Shown: in pieces, positions 33,400-41,870 of the stretch | Layout: each line of letters begins with the position of its first letter | Numbering within the stretch: position 1 is the first letter of the stretch | Assembly: GCF_001577305.1 (NCBI RefSeq) | Contig: NZ_CP014518.1 | Coordinates: forward strand, 4,092,001-4,156,000 | DNA: 64,000 bases | Reading direction: 5' to 3' | From: Sinomonas atrocyanea | GTDB lineage: Bacteria; Actinomycetota; Actinomycetes; Actinomycetales; Micrococcaceae | Notes under the pieces: model-generated | Seen by the model: the letters and a program-made list of their open reading frames with translations, nothing else | Told to the model about the DNA's origin: nothing | Database searches by the model: none | Program-made: the position numbers and the translations under genes

Positions 33400-34824
33400 A
33401 TGCTCGATCTCCTGCTCACGAACGGCCTCGTCGTCACCCCCTCGGGCGCCCGCCGCCTCGACATCGGCATCGCGGGGGGCACCATCGCCTCCCTCACCGC
33501 GCCCGAGTTCGGAGCACCGGCCACGGCCCGCCGCACCGTGGACCTCCGCGGACAGCTCGTCGTGCCCGGCGGCGTCGACCCCCACGTTCACACCAACAGC
33601 GTCCTGCCGACCGCCGCGGACAGCGGCATCAAGTGCTTCGGCCCCGACCGCGTCAGCGAGGGCGCAATCTACGGCGGGACCACGACACTCGTTGACTTCG
33701 CGCACTGGAAGCCAGGCGACGAGCTGTCCGAGTCCTTCGCCCGCAAGTCTGCCGAATGGGCAGGGAGCAGCTTCACCGACTACGCCCTGCACGGGACGTT
33801 CAAGGAACCCGAGATCCCTTTCGAAGTGCTGGAGCAGATCCCGGACGCCGTCGCCGCCGGACACGGGAGCTACAAGGTCTGGATGACGAACACGACCCCG
33901 ACCAGGCCGCGGCAGAAGACCGACCTCGGCAACATGTGGGGCCTCATGGAGCAGACCGCCGCGGCCGGCGCCATGCTCGCCGTCCACGCCGAAGACGACG
34001 ACATCGTCATGTACTCCTACAAACGACTCGAGCGCACAGGGCAGACCGGTCTCGAGTACATGTCCCACGCGCACAACAACCTCTCTGAGAAGCTCTCGTT
34101 CCAGCGGGCCATCACACTCGCCGAGCACGTGGGCGCACCCATCTACCTCATGCACGTGAGCGCGCGCGAGGGCGTCGACGCGATCCGGGAGGCGCGCGGC
34201 CGCGGGCTCCCGATCTACGGCGAGGTGCTCCCGCACTATGCGCATTTCACCGCCGAGGACTACCGACAGGAGAACGGCGCGATCTATCACACCTACCCGT
34301 CCCTCAAGTCAGCCGATGATCGCGACTCGATGTGGGACGCGCTCCTCGAGGGCGTCCTGAGCACCCTCGCGACCGACGGCGTGTGCACAGACCTCGACGT
34401 CAAGACGCGTGGGAAGACGATCTTCGATGCCACCGGCGGCCACGCAGGCGTCGAAATGCGCATGGCTGTCGCATACACCGAGGGCGTCACGAAGAGAGGG
34501 CTCGACCTCACGCGATTCGTGGACCTCACATCGGCCAATGCCGCCAAGATCCTCGGCCTCTACCCGCGCAAGGGCGCGATCGCCATCGGCAGCGACGCCG
34601 ACCTCGCCATCCTCGACACCACTGAGGCCCGCGTCGTCACCGCGAGCGATCTGCACGAGGCAGACTACACACCGTGGGAGGGCTACGAGGTAACCGCATG
34701 GGCCACCATGACCGTCCTCCGCGGACAGATCATCGTCGAAGACCGCGAGCTCAAGGCCGGCCCACAGGGCCACCGCCTCGAGCAGCGCGTCTCAAGCGAC
34801 GTCAGGAACCGGCCCGCGTGCTGA
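33400..34824 (+). CDS. D-hydantoinase/dihydropyrimidinase-type cyclic amidohydrolase
   Basis: 474 residues. Metal-binding HVH is in VDPHVHTNS; the carboxylated lysine should be in GSYKVWMTN; later ligand histidines are in LAVHAEDDD and LMHVSARE and the catalytic aspartate in LATDGVCTD. The C-terminal part (SANAAKILGLYPRKGAIAIGSDADLAI) is typical of hydantoinases. I chose the ATG at 33400 because GGAGG stands 6 bases before it. It opens five- or six-membered cyclic diamide rings and is the clearest clue that the island treats a cyclic nitrogen compound. Confidence 0.9.
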   Translation: MLDLLLTNGLVVTPSGARRLDIGIAGGTIASLTAPEFGAPATARRTVDLRGQLVVPGGVDPHVHTNSVLPTAADSGIKCFGPDRVSEGAIYGGTTTLVDFAHWKPGDELSESFARKSAEWAGSSFTDYALHGTFKEPEIPFEVLEQIPDAVAAGHGSYKVWMTNTTPTRPRQKTDLGNMWGLMEQTAAAGAMLAVHAEDDDIVMYSYKRLERTGQTGLEYMSHAHNNLSEKLSFQRAITLAEHVGAPIYLMHVSAREGVDAIREARGRGLPIYGEVLPHYAHFTAEDYRQENGAIYHTYPSLKSADDRDSMWDALLEGVLSTLATDGVCTDLDVKTRGKTIFDATGGHAGVEMRMAVAYTEGVTKRGLDLTRFVDLTSANAAKILGLYPRKGAIAIGSDADLAILDTTEARVVTASDLHEADYTPWEGYEVTAWATMTVLRGQIIVEDRELKAGPQGHRLEQRVSSDVRNRPAC

Positions 34825-34837
34825 CAAGGAGGAAACG

Positions 34838-35110
34838 ATGAAACGCCGAACGACGCGAGCCGAACTCACCCTGGACACCACAGGGACGACCCACACCGCC
34901 AACCACTGCCCGCCAACAGGCCGCCCAGCCCCCTCGGCGTTCGGGCCGGCCCCAGTCATCCGCGAGGACTCCCCCATGCCTCCCCAAGGGCAGCCCAAAG
35001 CCCAGACGACCCAGGACAGACCCTGCGAAACCTCGGCCTGCAGTCGAGCATGCAGCCGCTGCGCAGCCTCTCGTCCCTCAGCCGCAAAGCCAAGGAACGA
35101 CCTCCCGTGA
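34838..35110 (+). CDS. Possible small protein with strong ribosome site
   Basis: A 90-codon open frame right after the hydantoinase, with AGGAGG six bases before its ATG, and a stop that overlaps the following GTG start (GTGA). The predicted product is low in hydrophobic content and rich in Thr, Pro and Ser, with three cysteines near the end; it does not look like a folded domain. It may be a leader translated to couple the next small gene, a degraded gene, or chance. Confidence 0.3.
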   Translation: MKRRTTRAELTLDTTGTTHTANHCPPTGRPAPSAFGPAPVIREDSPMPPQGQPKAQTTQDRPCETSACSRACSRCAASRPSAAKPRNDLP

Positions 35111-35325
35111 GCACGCAGCAGCCGGGCCACCTTATCGAGATCAGGGTCGAATCTCGAAGGAACATGGAATATGAGCTCGAGCAAGCCGTACGGACCCTGC
35201 GGGAACGAGCGGAACAAATCAAAGACCGAGGAATCCTCGTCACCCGACGCTCTCCCCAGGACTTCACCATCGAACTGCACCCAGACGTCCCCTACGGGCT
35301 CACGAAGGAGCTTCAGAACTGGTAA
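35107..35325 (+). CDS. Small conserved protein, family copy 1
   Basis: A 72-residue protein from a GTG at 35107. Its second half, with the blocks GILVTR and VPYGLTKE, matches the 71-residue protein at 52682-52897 (GILVTR and VPFGETRE), so the two form a small family. The N-terminal half is a charged helix (YELEQAVRTLRERAEQIK). Function unknown; perhaps a regulator or a partner of a larger enzyme. It is found here beside the hydantoinase and, in the other copy, beside zwf. Confidence 0.6.
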   Translation: MSTQQPGHLIEIRVESRRNMEYELEQAVRTLRERAEQIKDRGILVTRRSPQDFTIELHPDVPYGLTKELQNW

Positions 35326-35818
35326 ACCGCCAGCTCCCGGGCAAGGCGCTCGAGCATCTTGCTGCCCCAGGGCTCCGCCGCCTGCCGGTCCAAAATGGTC
35401 CGCCCGATTCCCCAGTAGAGCTCAAATCAGCGCGGTAATCAGCACACAGCTGGAGCATTGGGGAGCTGAGGTATTGGGCGCCTCTGGCCTACACAGATGA
35501 TCTGGCTGGGAGTGGCCACCGGAGGCCCCGCCTCCTGTCCCTGACCCAAGAATCCGCCTTGTCTCAAGCGGCTATTTGATGTCGTGCCCGAATCGCGTCC
35601 GCGAGCGTTTGCTCACCTCCCATCAGAGCGGACTGGAGCGCCGTTCTGCGTGCGGTCGAATGGCGGGGGACGGGTCCTGGCGCAGGAAGTTCGCGGTCGG
35701 ACAAGCTCTCCGCGTCCAGGGTCAAGCTCTCCGCGTCCAGGGTCAAGCGGTCAGTTCCCGGGGGGCGGCAGACTGGGTGGACTCGGCCTTGTGCCGCGGA
35801 ACTCATCAGGAGCAGACC
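35326..35818. other. Gene-free gap with tandem 21-bp repeat
   Basis: About 490 bases with no supported gene. A perfect 21-base tandem duplication (unit starting CAAGCTCTCCGCG) at 35702-35743 lies 76 bases upstream of the MoaF-like gene. An open frame in phase with that gene runs through the repeat from 35576 but has no protein-like character and was not taken as coding. Confidence 0.5.
35702..35743 (+). repeat. Tandem direct repeat, two 21-bp units
   Basis: Two exact units, 35702-35722 and 35723-35743, followed by a broken third start (CAAGCGG). The length equals two helical turns, so it could be a duplicated regulator site upstream of the MoaF-like gene, or a replication slippage product. 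Confidence 0.75.
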
Positions 35819-36661
35819 ATGTCCCTGCCTATTGCCCAGTCGCACGTCAACGTCTACTCGGATCCTTCGACCTGGCTCCCCCTTGACGGGCTCGCCCCGG
35901 GGTTCGATGCCGCCAAGGCAGCGCCCGCCCTTACCCTGGAGGGCCGTGAAGTCGCCCTCGACGACGGATCCCGGTACCGGTTTGCGGACGGCCACGTCGA
36001 CTGGAGCGTTGGGGAAAGCAGGGGGCGCGCCTCCTACGAGGCGTTCGAGGTCGACGAAGGGCTCCACTACGTGCAGTACGCGGTAGAGGGTGGCGGGACT
36101 GCCGGGGGCGGGGAAGCGACCGAGGCGGTGTCGCTCGTCATTGATGCGGCCCGGGGGTGGGCGCTGCGGGTGACGTCGGAGATCGTGGGCGCGGCCCCAG
36201 GCCGGACTGCCGTCGCGCAGCGGTTCGACACGGCGGCGCTCGTCGGGGCGGTTCCAGTGGGCGAGGCGCCGGCCCCGTCGGCCGACCTCGTCGGACGGCG
36301 CGTCCTGTGGGTCTACAGCGGCGAGCACGCGTACGAGCATGCGTACCTCTCGCCCGGCCTCTACACATGGCAGTGTCTGGCCGGCCCCGAACGCGGCCTG
36401 GCCGACACCGACGAGTGCACGGTCTACCAGGTGCGGCCCGGCATCTATGTGTTCGCCTGGAGGGAGAAAGTCGTCCCGTGCGCGTCGGTGACGGTCGCCG
36501 ACCATCGCCGGCTGGGCGCGATGCGTTCCCACGGGGTGCTGTTCGGCCGCGACGGATCCGGGGAGGGCACTGTGCACTTCACGTTCGGCGCCCACGGCCG
36601 GCTGCTGAGCCAGACCGTGCACCCCGCCGAGTTCGATCCCGCGCGTCCCGAGCAGGGCTGA
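35819..36661 (+). CDS. MoaF-like protein
   Basis: 280 residues with two lipocalin-like halves. The C-terminal half shows the MoaF signature: VGRRVLWVYSGEHAYEH, YTWQCLAGPE, GLADTDECTVY and FAWREKVVPCASV. MoaF was first named in the Klebsiella monoamine regulon beside an arylsulfatase-linked operon; its biochemical role is not settled. The ATG at 35819 has AGGAG upstream. A sulfatase lies 1.1 kb away on the other strand, which recalls that Klebsiella setting. Confidence 0.83.
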   Translation: MSLPIAQSHVNVYSDPSTWLPLDGLAPGFDAAKAAPALTLEGREVALDDGSRYRFADGHVDWSVGESRGRASYEAFEVDEGLHYVQYAVEGGGTAGGGEATEAVSLVIDAARGWALRVTSEIVGAAPGRTAVAQRFDTAALVGAVPVGEAPAPSADLVGRRVLWVYSGEHAYEHAYLSPGLYTWQCLAGPERGLADTDECTVYQVRPGIYVFAWREKVVPCASVTVADHRRLGAMRSHGVLFGRDGSGEGTVHFTFGAHGRLLSQTVHPAEFDPARPEQG

Positions 36662-36711
36662 CAGGACCGGCCATCATGAGGGGGCCAGCAGGTTGCACGC
36701 ACGGTGGCGCG

Positions 36712-37746
36712 TCAGCGCGCCACCGTGCGGAAGCCGCAGTTGCCGCTCGAGGAATCGGGGGTGCTGGAGCTGCGTGCCGCGACGCGGTACCGGTTGCAGT
36801 ACGAGTGGTGGCACAGGTAGGAGCCGGGAGCCTCCCCGCATGACCCGCGCCGTTCCGCGGGCCGGACCGGTTGGTGCGGTCTGGGGCGACTGGGCGTAGT
36901 AGACGCGGAGAACCAGTCGGCGCACCATTCCCAGACGTTGCCGCTGGTGTCCCACAGGCCGTGGCCGTTCGGGGCGTAGGAGCGCACAGGCGGGGTCCCG
37001 ATCCAGCCGTCCTCTGCTGTGTTGACGGTGGGGAAGGTGCCCTGCCAGATGTTGCAGCGGTGCTCTCCGTCCGGCACGAGCGGCATCGTCTCCCCATGGG
37101 TAGCGCGCCCCAGCGAGGCCGCCGCGCGACGTACTCCCACTCGGCTTCGCTGGGGAGCCGGCGGCCGGCCCAGCGGGCGTAGACGAGCGCGTCATGGTGG
37201 GAGAGGTGCACCACGGGGTGGTCTGGGAGGTCCCGCCACGAGGAGCGCGCCCGGCAGGGTGCGCCCAGTCTGCGCCGCGGACCGTCTACCACCAGTGCGT
37301 TGCCGGCGACGGGGCCGAGCACCGTGTCCGTCGGTGAGTCGACGAGCAGGTGGAACACCGCAGAGCCCCCGAGGTTCTCGGCGTCCGTGCCGTAGCCGGT
37401 CGCCTCGATGAAAGCGGCGAACTGGGCGTTGGTCACCGGCGCGGTGTCGATCCGGAAGCCTTCGAGGGCTACCCGGTAGACCGGCCGCTCGCGGTCCGCC
37501 CGGTAGCCCTCGTCGAAGTGGCCCCCCCATGAGGTGTGCCGCTGCTGGGATCCACACGTCGTCGTGCACCGGGGCCGAGGAGCGGGCGCGACGTGCCGGT
37601 GGTGCGGCGCCAGTCTGGGCGCCGGGCGACTCGGCGGCGCCGGCGCCCGAGGCGGATGACGGCGGTGCGCAGCACCGCGGCGCCTCCTCCTCTGCCGACT
37701 CCCCCGCAGGGGAGGTCACCGTCGGCCGTGGGAGCTCGCCCGGCAT
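36712..37746 (-). pseudogene. Formylglycine-generating enzyme pseudogene (multiple frameshifts)
   Basis: Pieces of a sulfatase-modifying (FGE) protein occur in order but in different frames: start MPGELPRP at 37746 behind AGGAGG, then DVWIPAAAHLMG, a shift at a run of seven G/C near 37530, TNAQFAAFIEATGYG and EAEWEYVAR, a shift to GGLAGARYPWGDD, another to CNIWQGTF and NVWEWCADWF, and finally SYCNRYRVAAR and GNCGFRTVAR. At least three shifts make a working protein impossible unless the assembly is wrong. It lies directly downstream of the sulfatase and was probably its activator; an intact paralogue is at 45825-46835. Confidence 0.85.
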
Positions 37747-37774
37747 CGGATGCCTCCTGTCCTGTAGTCCCAGA

Positions 37775-39412
37775 CTATGCGGCGGCCGTGGGCGCAGTTC
37801 CCTCGTCGGCAAGGACCGCCATCTGCGTCACGAGCGCTTCCGTGAGGCGGCGCTCCAGACCGGCGTGCTCGGGGCGGCCGGCAACATTGTGCAGCTCTCC
37901 CGGGTCCTGGGCATGGTCGTAGAGCTCGACCTCGCCGGCGCCGAAGTAGCGGGTGAGGCGTCCCTCGCGGGTCACCACGGTGCGCATCCGCACCGGTCCC
38001 GGCAGACCGGGCAGGCCGAACGGCTGGTCCTCCTCGATGAGGAGGGCGCAGCGGTGGACGTCCTCGCCGCCGTGGAGGATCGATGCGAACGACCGTCCCT
38101 GGATCCCCCGGAACTGGTCTGCGCCGGTGAGCTCCATGAGGGTCGGCACAAGGTCTGGGCTCGCCACGAGCGCCCGGCTCCTGCCTCTCCCCCGGTGCTC
38201 CGCGGCGCCTGGGAGCGCCACGACGAGCGGCACATTGGTGACGGCCCGGTAGTGGCAGAAGTGCTTGAGCATGAGGCCGTGGTCTCCGAAGAGGTCTCCG
38301 TGGTCGGCGGTGAACACCACGATCGTGTCCTCGGCGAGGCCCTGGGCTTCGAGCTCGTCGAGGATGCGGCCGATCTGCTCGTCCATGAGCGTGATCAGCC
38401 CGTACTGCGCGGCGGCGGCGTGCCGGTACTGCTCGGCGGTGGCCGCCCACGTCATGGTCGGGTCGGTCCCCGGTTCCCCGCGGCGCTCCACCATGTGGCG
38501 AATGTGGCGGGGCGAGTGCGAGTGGTCCTGGTCGAACCCGACTGGAAGCGGGATGCTGTCCGGATCGTAGAGCGTGTCGTAGCCCGCGGGCGGCGAGAAG
38601 GGGTGGTGGGGGTCGGGGAACGAGACGAACAGGAAGAACGGGGCGTCCTGGCCCGCGGCATCCTTGAGGTGCTCGACCGCCTTCTCCCCGATGTACGCGC
38701 TGGGGTGCAGCTCTGCTGGGACGGCGGTGCGGTACACCTGGTCCCACCCGGGGTAGACCGCCTCCGAGCCCTGCGGGCCGCCGACGGTGTCGGGGTCGAG
38801 GCCCCGCTCTCTGGCCCAGTGGAGGTAGTGCCCGCCGGGGTGGTCGCCGTGCCCGATGACCAGGTCCACATGCGAGTACCCGTAGTAGTCGGACGGGAGC
38901 GGCACGAACCGGGCCTCGTGGGCTTCCCGGTCCTCCCACCGGTCCCAGCCCTCTCCGCTCCCGCGCGGGCGGGCGTCCTGGGCGGTGCTGTCGAGCAGGA
39001 GGGGGGCGGTGGCGAGGATCTCGGCCTGCTGCTCGGGCTCGAACTCCCAGCCCATGTTCTGGTGGTGCAGCTTGCCGACCGCGAGGGTGCGGTACCCGGA
39101 GTCGGCGAGCGAGCGCATGAGCGTGCGCGAGGCGGGGTCCAGGGGGATGCCGTTGCAGCGGGTCCCGTGGGAGGAGGGCCACCGGCCCGTGGCGAGGGAG
39201 GCTCGGTTGGGCATGCAGGTCGGGTTGGCCACGGTCGCGTTCTCGAACACCACGCCCCGCCCGGCCAGTGCGTCGAGGTTCGGGGTCCGCACGACCGTGT
39301 TGCCGCCGAAGCCCAGATGGTCGGCCCTGAGCTGGTCCGCGACGATCATGAGGACATTCGGGCGCCGTCCGGGGGGCGCCGCGGGTCCGGGTGCGCCAGC
39401 TGCGGCTGTCAT
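37775..39412 (-). CDS. Type I sulfatase (cysteine-type arylsulfatase/choline-sulfatase-like)
   Basis: 545 residues of the alkaline-phosphatase superfamily. The metal site begins with IVADQLRADH near residues 23-32, and the modification motif is C66-M-P-N-R70 followed by ASLATGRWPS, so C66 must be converted to formylglycine. Further conserved blocks are TADHGDLFGDHG and KHFCHY. No signal peptide is visible, so it acts in the cytoplasm on an imported sulfate ester (or phosphonate ester). It overlaps the ABC ATPase gene by 4 bases, linking desulfation to the importer. Confidence 0.9.
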   Translation of the reverse strand: MTAAAGAPGPAAPPGRRPNVLMIVADQLRADHLGFGGNTVVRTPNLDALAGRGVVFENATVANPTCMPNRASLATGRWPSSHGTRCNGIPLDPASRTLMRSLADSGYRTLAVGKLHHQNMGWEFEPEQQAEILATAPLLLDSTAQDARPRGSGEGWDRWEDREAHEARFVPLPSDYYGYSHVDLVIGHGDHPGGHYLHWARERGLDPDTVGGPQGSEAVYPGWDQVYRTAVPAELHPSAYIGEKAVEHLKDAAGQDAPFFLFVSFPDPHHPFSPPAGYDTLYDPDSIPLPVGFDQDHSHSPRHIRHMVERRGEPGTDPTMTWAATAEQYRHAAAAQYGLITLMDEQIGRILDELEAQGLAEDTIVVFTADHGDLFGDHGLMLKHFCHYRAVTNVPLVVALPGAAEHRGRGRSRALVASPDLVPTLMELTGADQFRGIQGRSFASILHGGEDVHRCALLIEEDQPFGLPGLPGPVRMRTVVTREGRLTRYFGAGEVELYDHAQDPGELHNVAGRPEHAGLERRLTEALVTQMAVLADEGTAPTAAA

Positions 39413-40281
39413 GCTGGCCTCTTGATGAGCGAGAGGACTTCGGTGCGCTGGGCAGCGAACTCGGGCAGCGAGCGGGTGGTGATCTGGTCCCGCGGGGAGG
39501 GCAAGCCGACGTCGACCACCCGCAGCACTCGTGCCGGCTTCGACCCGAGCACGACGACGCGGTCGGCCAGGTACACGGCCTCGTCGATGTCATGGGTGAC
39601 CACGAGGATGGTCATGCCGAAGTCCTGGCGGATCTTCAGGCACAGGTCCTCAAGGTCGAATCGGGTCTGCGCGTCGACTGAGGCGAAGGGCTCGTCCATG
39701 ATGAGTATCTCGGGCCGGTACGCGAGGGCGCGGGCGATGGCGACGCGCTGCTGCATGCCGCCCGAGAGCTGCCAGGGGTACTGGTCTTCGGCGTGCGAGA
39801 GCCCCACGGCTTCGAGGGCCTGGTCGCAGCGGTCCTTGAGCTCGGTGCGCGCCAGGTGCAGGTGCCGCAGCGGCAGGACGAGGTTCTTCCGGACGGTGAG
39901 CCAGGGCATCAGGGACCGGCTGTAGTCCTGGAACACGAGCGCCATCTCCGGCGGCGGCCCAATGATCGTCCGGCCGTCGATGCGCATCTGTCCCGACGTC
40001 GCGGGGTGGAGCCCGGCGAGGCACTTCAGCAGCGTCGTCTTGCCGATGCCGGAAGGTCCGACTATGCAGACCACTTCGCCGGCATCGACGCTGAAGGTGA
40101 GGTCCTCGATGACCGTCTTGGCGGTCGCGCCTGTGCCATAGGCCTTGCGCAGGTGGTCGACCTCGAGGCGTGCGCGCCCGGTGTCGTGCCTTGTCGTGGT
40201 CTTCACGGGGGTGGTGTCCATGGAGTGGCCTGTCTGGGAAGAAGTGGGAGACGGTGCGGGCAGCGGGCGGAAGGTTGTCAT
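39409..40281 (-). CDS. ABC transporter ATP-binding protein, nitrate/sulfonate/taurine type
   Basis: 290 residues with a 40-residue N-terminal extension. Walker A GPSGIGKTT, signature LSGGMQQRV, Walker B ILIMDEPFASVD and THDIDEAVYLADRVVVL, the last being typical of SsuB/TauB/NrtD. The start at 40281 overlaps the permease stop by 4 bases. Powers uptake of the substrate bound by the protein at 41871-42866. Confidence 0.9.
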   Translation of the reverse strand: MTTFRPLPAPSPTSSQTGHSMDTTPVKTTTRHDTGRARLEVDHLRKAYGTGATAKTVIEDLTFSVDAGEVVCIVGPSGIGKTTLLKCLAGLHPATSGQMRIDGRTIIGPPPEMALVFQDYSRSLMPWLTVRKNLVLPLRHLHLARTELKDRCDQALEAVGLSHAEDQYPWQLSGGMQQRVAIARALAYRPEILIMDEPFASVDAQTRFDLEDLCLKIRQDFGMTILVVTHDIDEAVYLADRVVVLGSKPARVLRVVDVGLPSPRDQITTRSLPEFAAQRTEVLSLIKRPA

Positions 40282-41051
40282 GATGCACGGGCCAATCTGC
40301 GGGACTCGATGTACCAGGCCAGGACTCTGCGCCGGACCAGGTCGAAGGCCAGATTTGCGGCGAAGCCGATCAGGCCGAGCAGGAGGATGCCGGCCCACAT
40401 GTCCGGGATCATGAAGCTCTGCTGGGCAAGGAGCGTCATAGCCCCGATGCCCTGCGACGGACCGAGCATCTCGGAAGCGATCATGACCACGAACGCTGTC
40501 TGCAGGCTCACCTGCAGCCCTGAGAAGATCTGCGGACCGGCTGCCGGGAGCATCACCGACATGACGCGTTCAGCGGGCCGCAGGCGGTAGACGTGGGTGA
40601 CGTCGACGAGGTTGCGGTCCACTGCGCGCAGCCCGTCCACGGTGGCGATGAAGGTGGGGAAGAAAGCCGCCAGTGCGATGCTGGCGATCCGCATCTCGGG
40701 ACCGAACCCCATGAGCGAGATGAATATCGGCACCAGCGCAACGGGCGGGATGCCGCGCAGGAAGTGGATGAGCGGATCGACCGCCCATCTGACGGGGGCA
40801 CAGAGCGCGGTGACGAAGCCGACGACCACGGCCCCCAGCGCAGCCGCCGCGAAGCCGAGCGCGAGGTTGCGCAGGCTCACGAGGACGTCCGAGGCGAAGT
40901 GGTCGAAGAGCCACAGGGCACGGAACCGGTCGAGGATGTCGGCAAGCGGCGGGAAGAAGGTGTCCGTCGAGGAGGCGGATCCGAACCACCACACCGCGAG
41001 CAGGACAACAGGGATGCCGATTCCGAGGATCCACAGGCCAAGACGCCTCAT
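40278..41051 (-). CDS. ABC transporter permease, SsuC/TauC type (1)
   Basis: 257 residues with about six membrane segments, the first being WILGIGIPVVLLAVWWFG. The binding-protein-dependent loop is AVDRNLVDVTHVYRLRPAERV. One of two permeases in this operon, which should form a heterodimeric channel. Starts at 41051, overlapping the second permease gene by 4 bases. Confidence 0.88.
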   Translation of the reverse strand: MRRLGLWILGIGIPVVLLAVWWFGSASSTDTFFPPLADILDRFRALWLFDHFASDVLVSLRNLALGFAAAALGAVVVGFVTALCAPVRWAVDPLIHFLRGIPPVALVPIFISLMGFGPEMRIASIALAAFFPTFIATVDGLRAVDRNLVDVTHVYRLRPAERVMSVMLPAAGPQIFSGLQVSLQTAFVVMIASEMLGPSQGIGAMTLLAQQSFMIPDMWAGILLLGLIGFAANLAFDLVRRRVLAWYIESRRLARAS

Positions 41052-41824
41052 GAGTGCACCGCCTCTCGGTACGATTCGTGCCAGTGCAGCAGCCGCCGCT
41101 CGGCGATCTGCGTGGCGGCCTGGAAGGCGAGTCCGAGGATGCCGAGGATCACGACGAGCGCATACATGGTGGCGTAGTCGCCGCCTGCCTGCGCCAGGTA
41201 CAGGCTCTGCCCCAGACCCGGGCCGCCGCCGAGGAGTCCCGCGACCACGGTGATGATGAGTGCGGCCGGAGCGGTGACACGCACCGCTGTGCCGATGTAG
41301 GGCAGCGCGCTCGGCAGCACGATCCGGGCGAGGACCTCGCCGGGGCCCAGTCCGAAGGAGCGCGCCGTGTCCCTGGCCACCGGATCGGTGCTGTGGACGC
41401 CGTCGACGGTCTGCATGACGATGGGCAGGAGGCAGCCGAGGAACACCAGGAACCACGACATCTCGCCGGTGGGCCCGAGGACGAGCACCACCAGCGGGAG
41501 GATGACGATGGGCGGGATCGGCTTGAGGAACTCGAGGACCGCCCGCGTCGCGTAGCGGACGGGCTCGAAGCTGCCCACCAGGATGCCGATCACCACGCCA
41601 CAGATGCCGGCAGCGGCGAGCCCCAGGACGGCTATGCCGACCGTCGCGGCAGCAGCTGCCCAGAAGTCGGCGCTGGCCCCGAGGGCGGCAAGCTCGCCGA
41701 AGACCCGGCCGAGCTGCGGGAGCGACCCGCCGGCAGCGCCGGATCCCGCCGCGATCTGCCAGATCAGCAGCGCCGCCGCGATGCCGGCAGCGCCGACGGC
41801 GGTGGACTTGAGTGAGAGTCTCAT
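41048..41824 (-). CDS. ABC transporter permease, SsuC/TauC type (2)
   Basis: 258 residues with a first membrane segment AVGAAGIAAALLIWQIAAG and five more. The transport loop reads STDPVARDTARSFGLGPGEVLARIVLP. Two different permeases in such a nitrate/sulfonate-type system are found in many actinobacterial loci. Follows the binding protein gene after 46 bases. Confidence 0.88.
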   Translation of the reverse strand: MRLSLKSTAVGAAGIAAALLIWQIAAGSGAAGGSLPQLGRVFGELAALGASADFWAAAAATVGIAVLGLAAAGICGVVIGILVGSFEPVRYATRAVLEFLKPIPPIVILPLVVLVLGPTGEMSWFLVFLGCLLPIVMQTVDGVHSTDPVARDTARSFGLGPGEVLARIVLPSALPYIGTAVRVTAPAALIITVVAGLLGGGPGLGQSLYLAQAGGDYATMYALVVILGILGLAFQAATQIAERRLLHWHESYREAVHS

Positions 41825-41870
41825 GAGGGTATTCCTCTGGTGCCTCGAGGGTGTGCTTGGGAGGAGGGCA

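Noticed and set aside
35576..35818. In-frame extension of the MoaF-like gene
   Set aside because: It passes through the 21-bp tandem repeat and is not family-like; the ATG at 35819 has a good ribosome site.
37529..39925. 798-codon plus-strand frame
   Set aside because: It is the antisense shadow of the sulfatase, ABC ATPase and FGE remnant; all motifs are on the minus strand.
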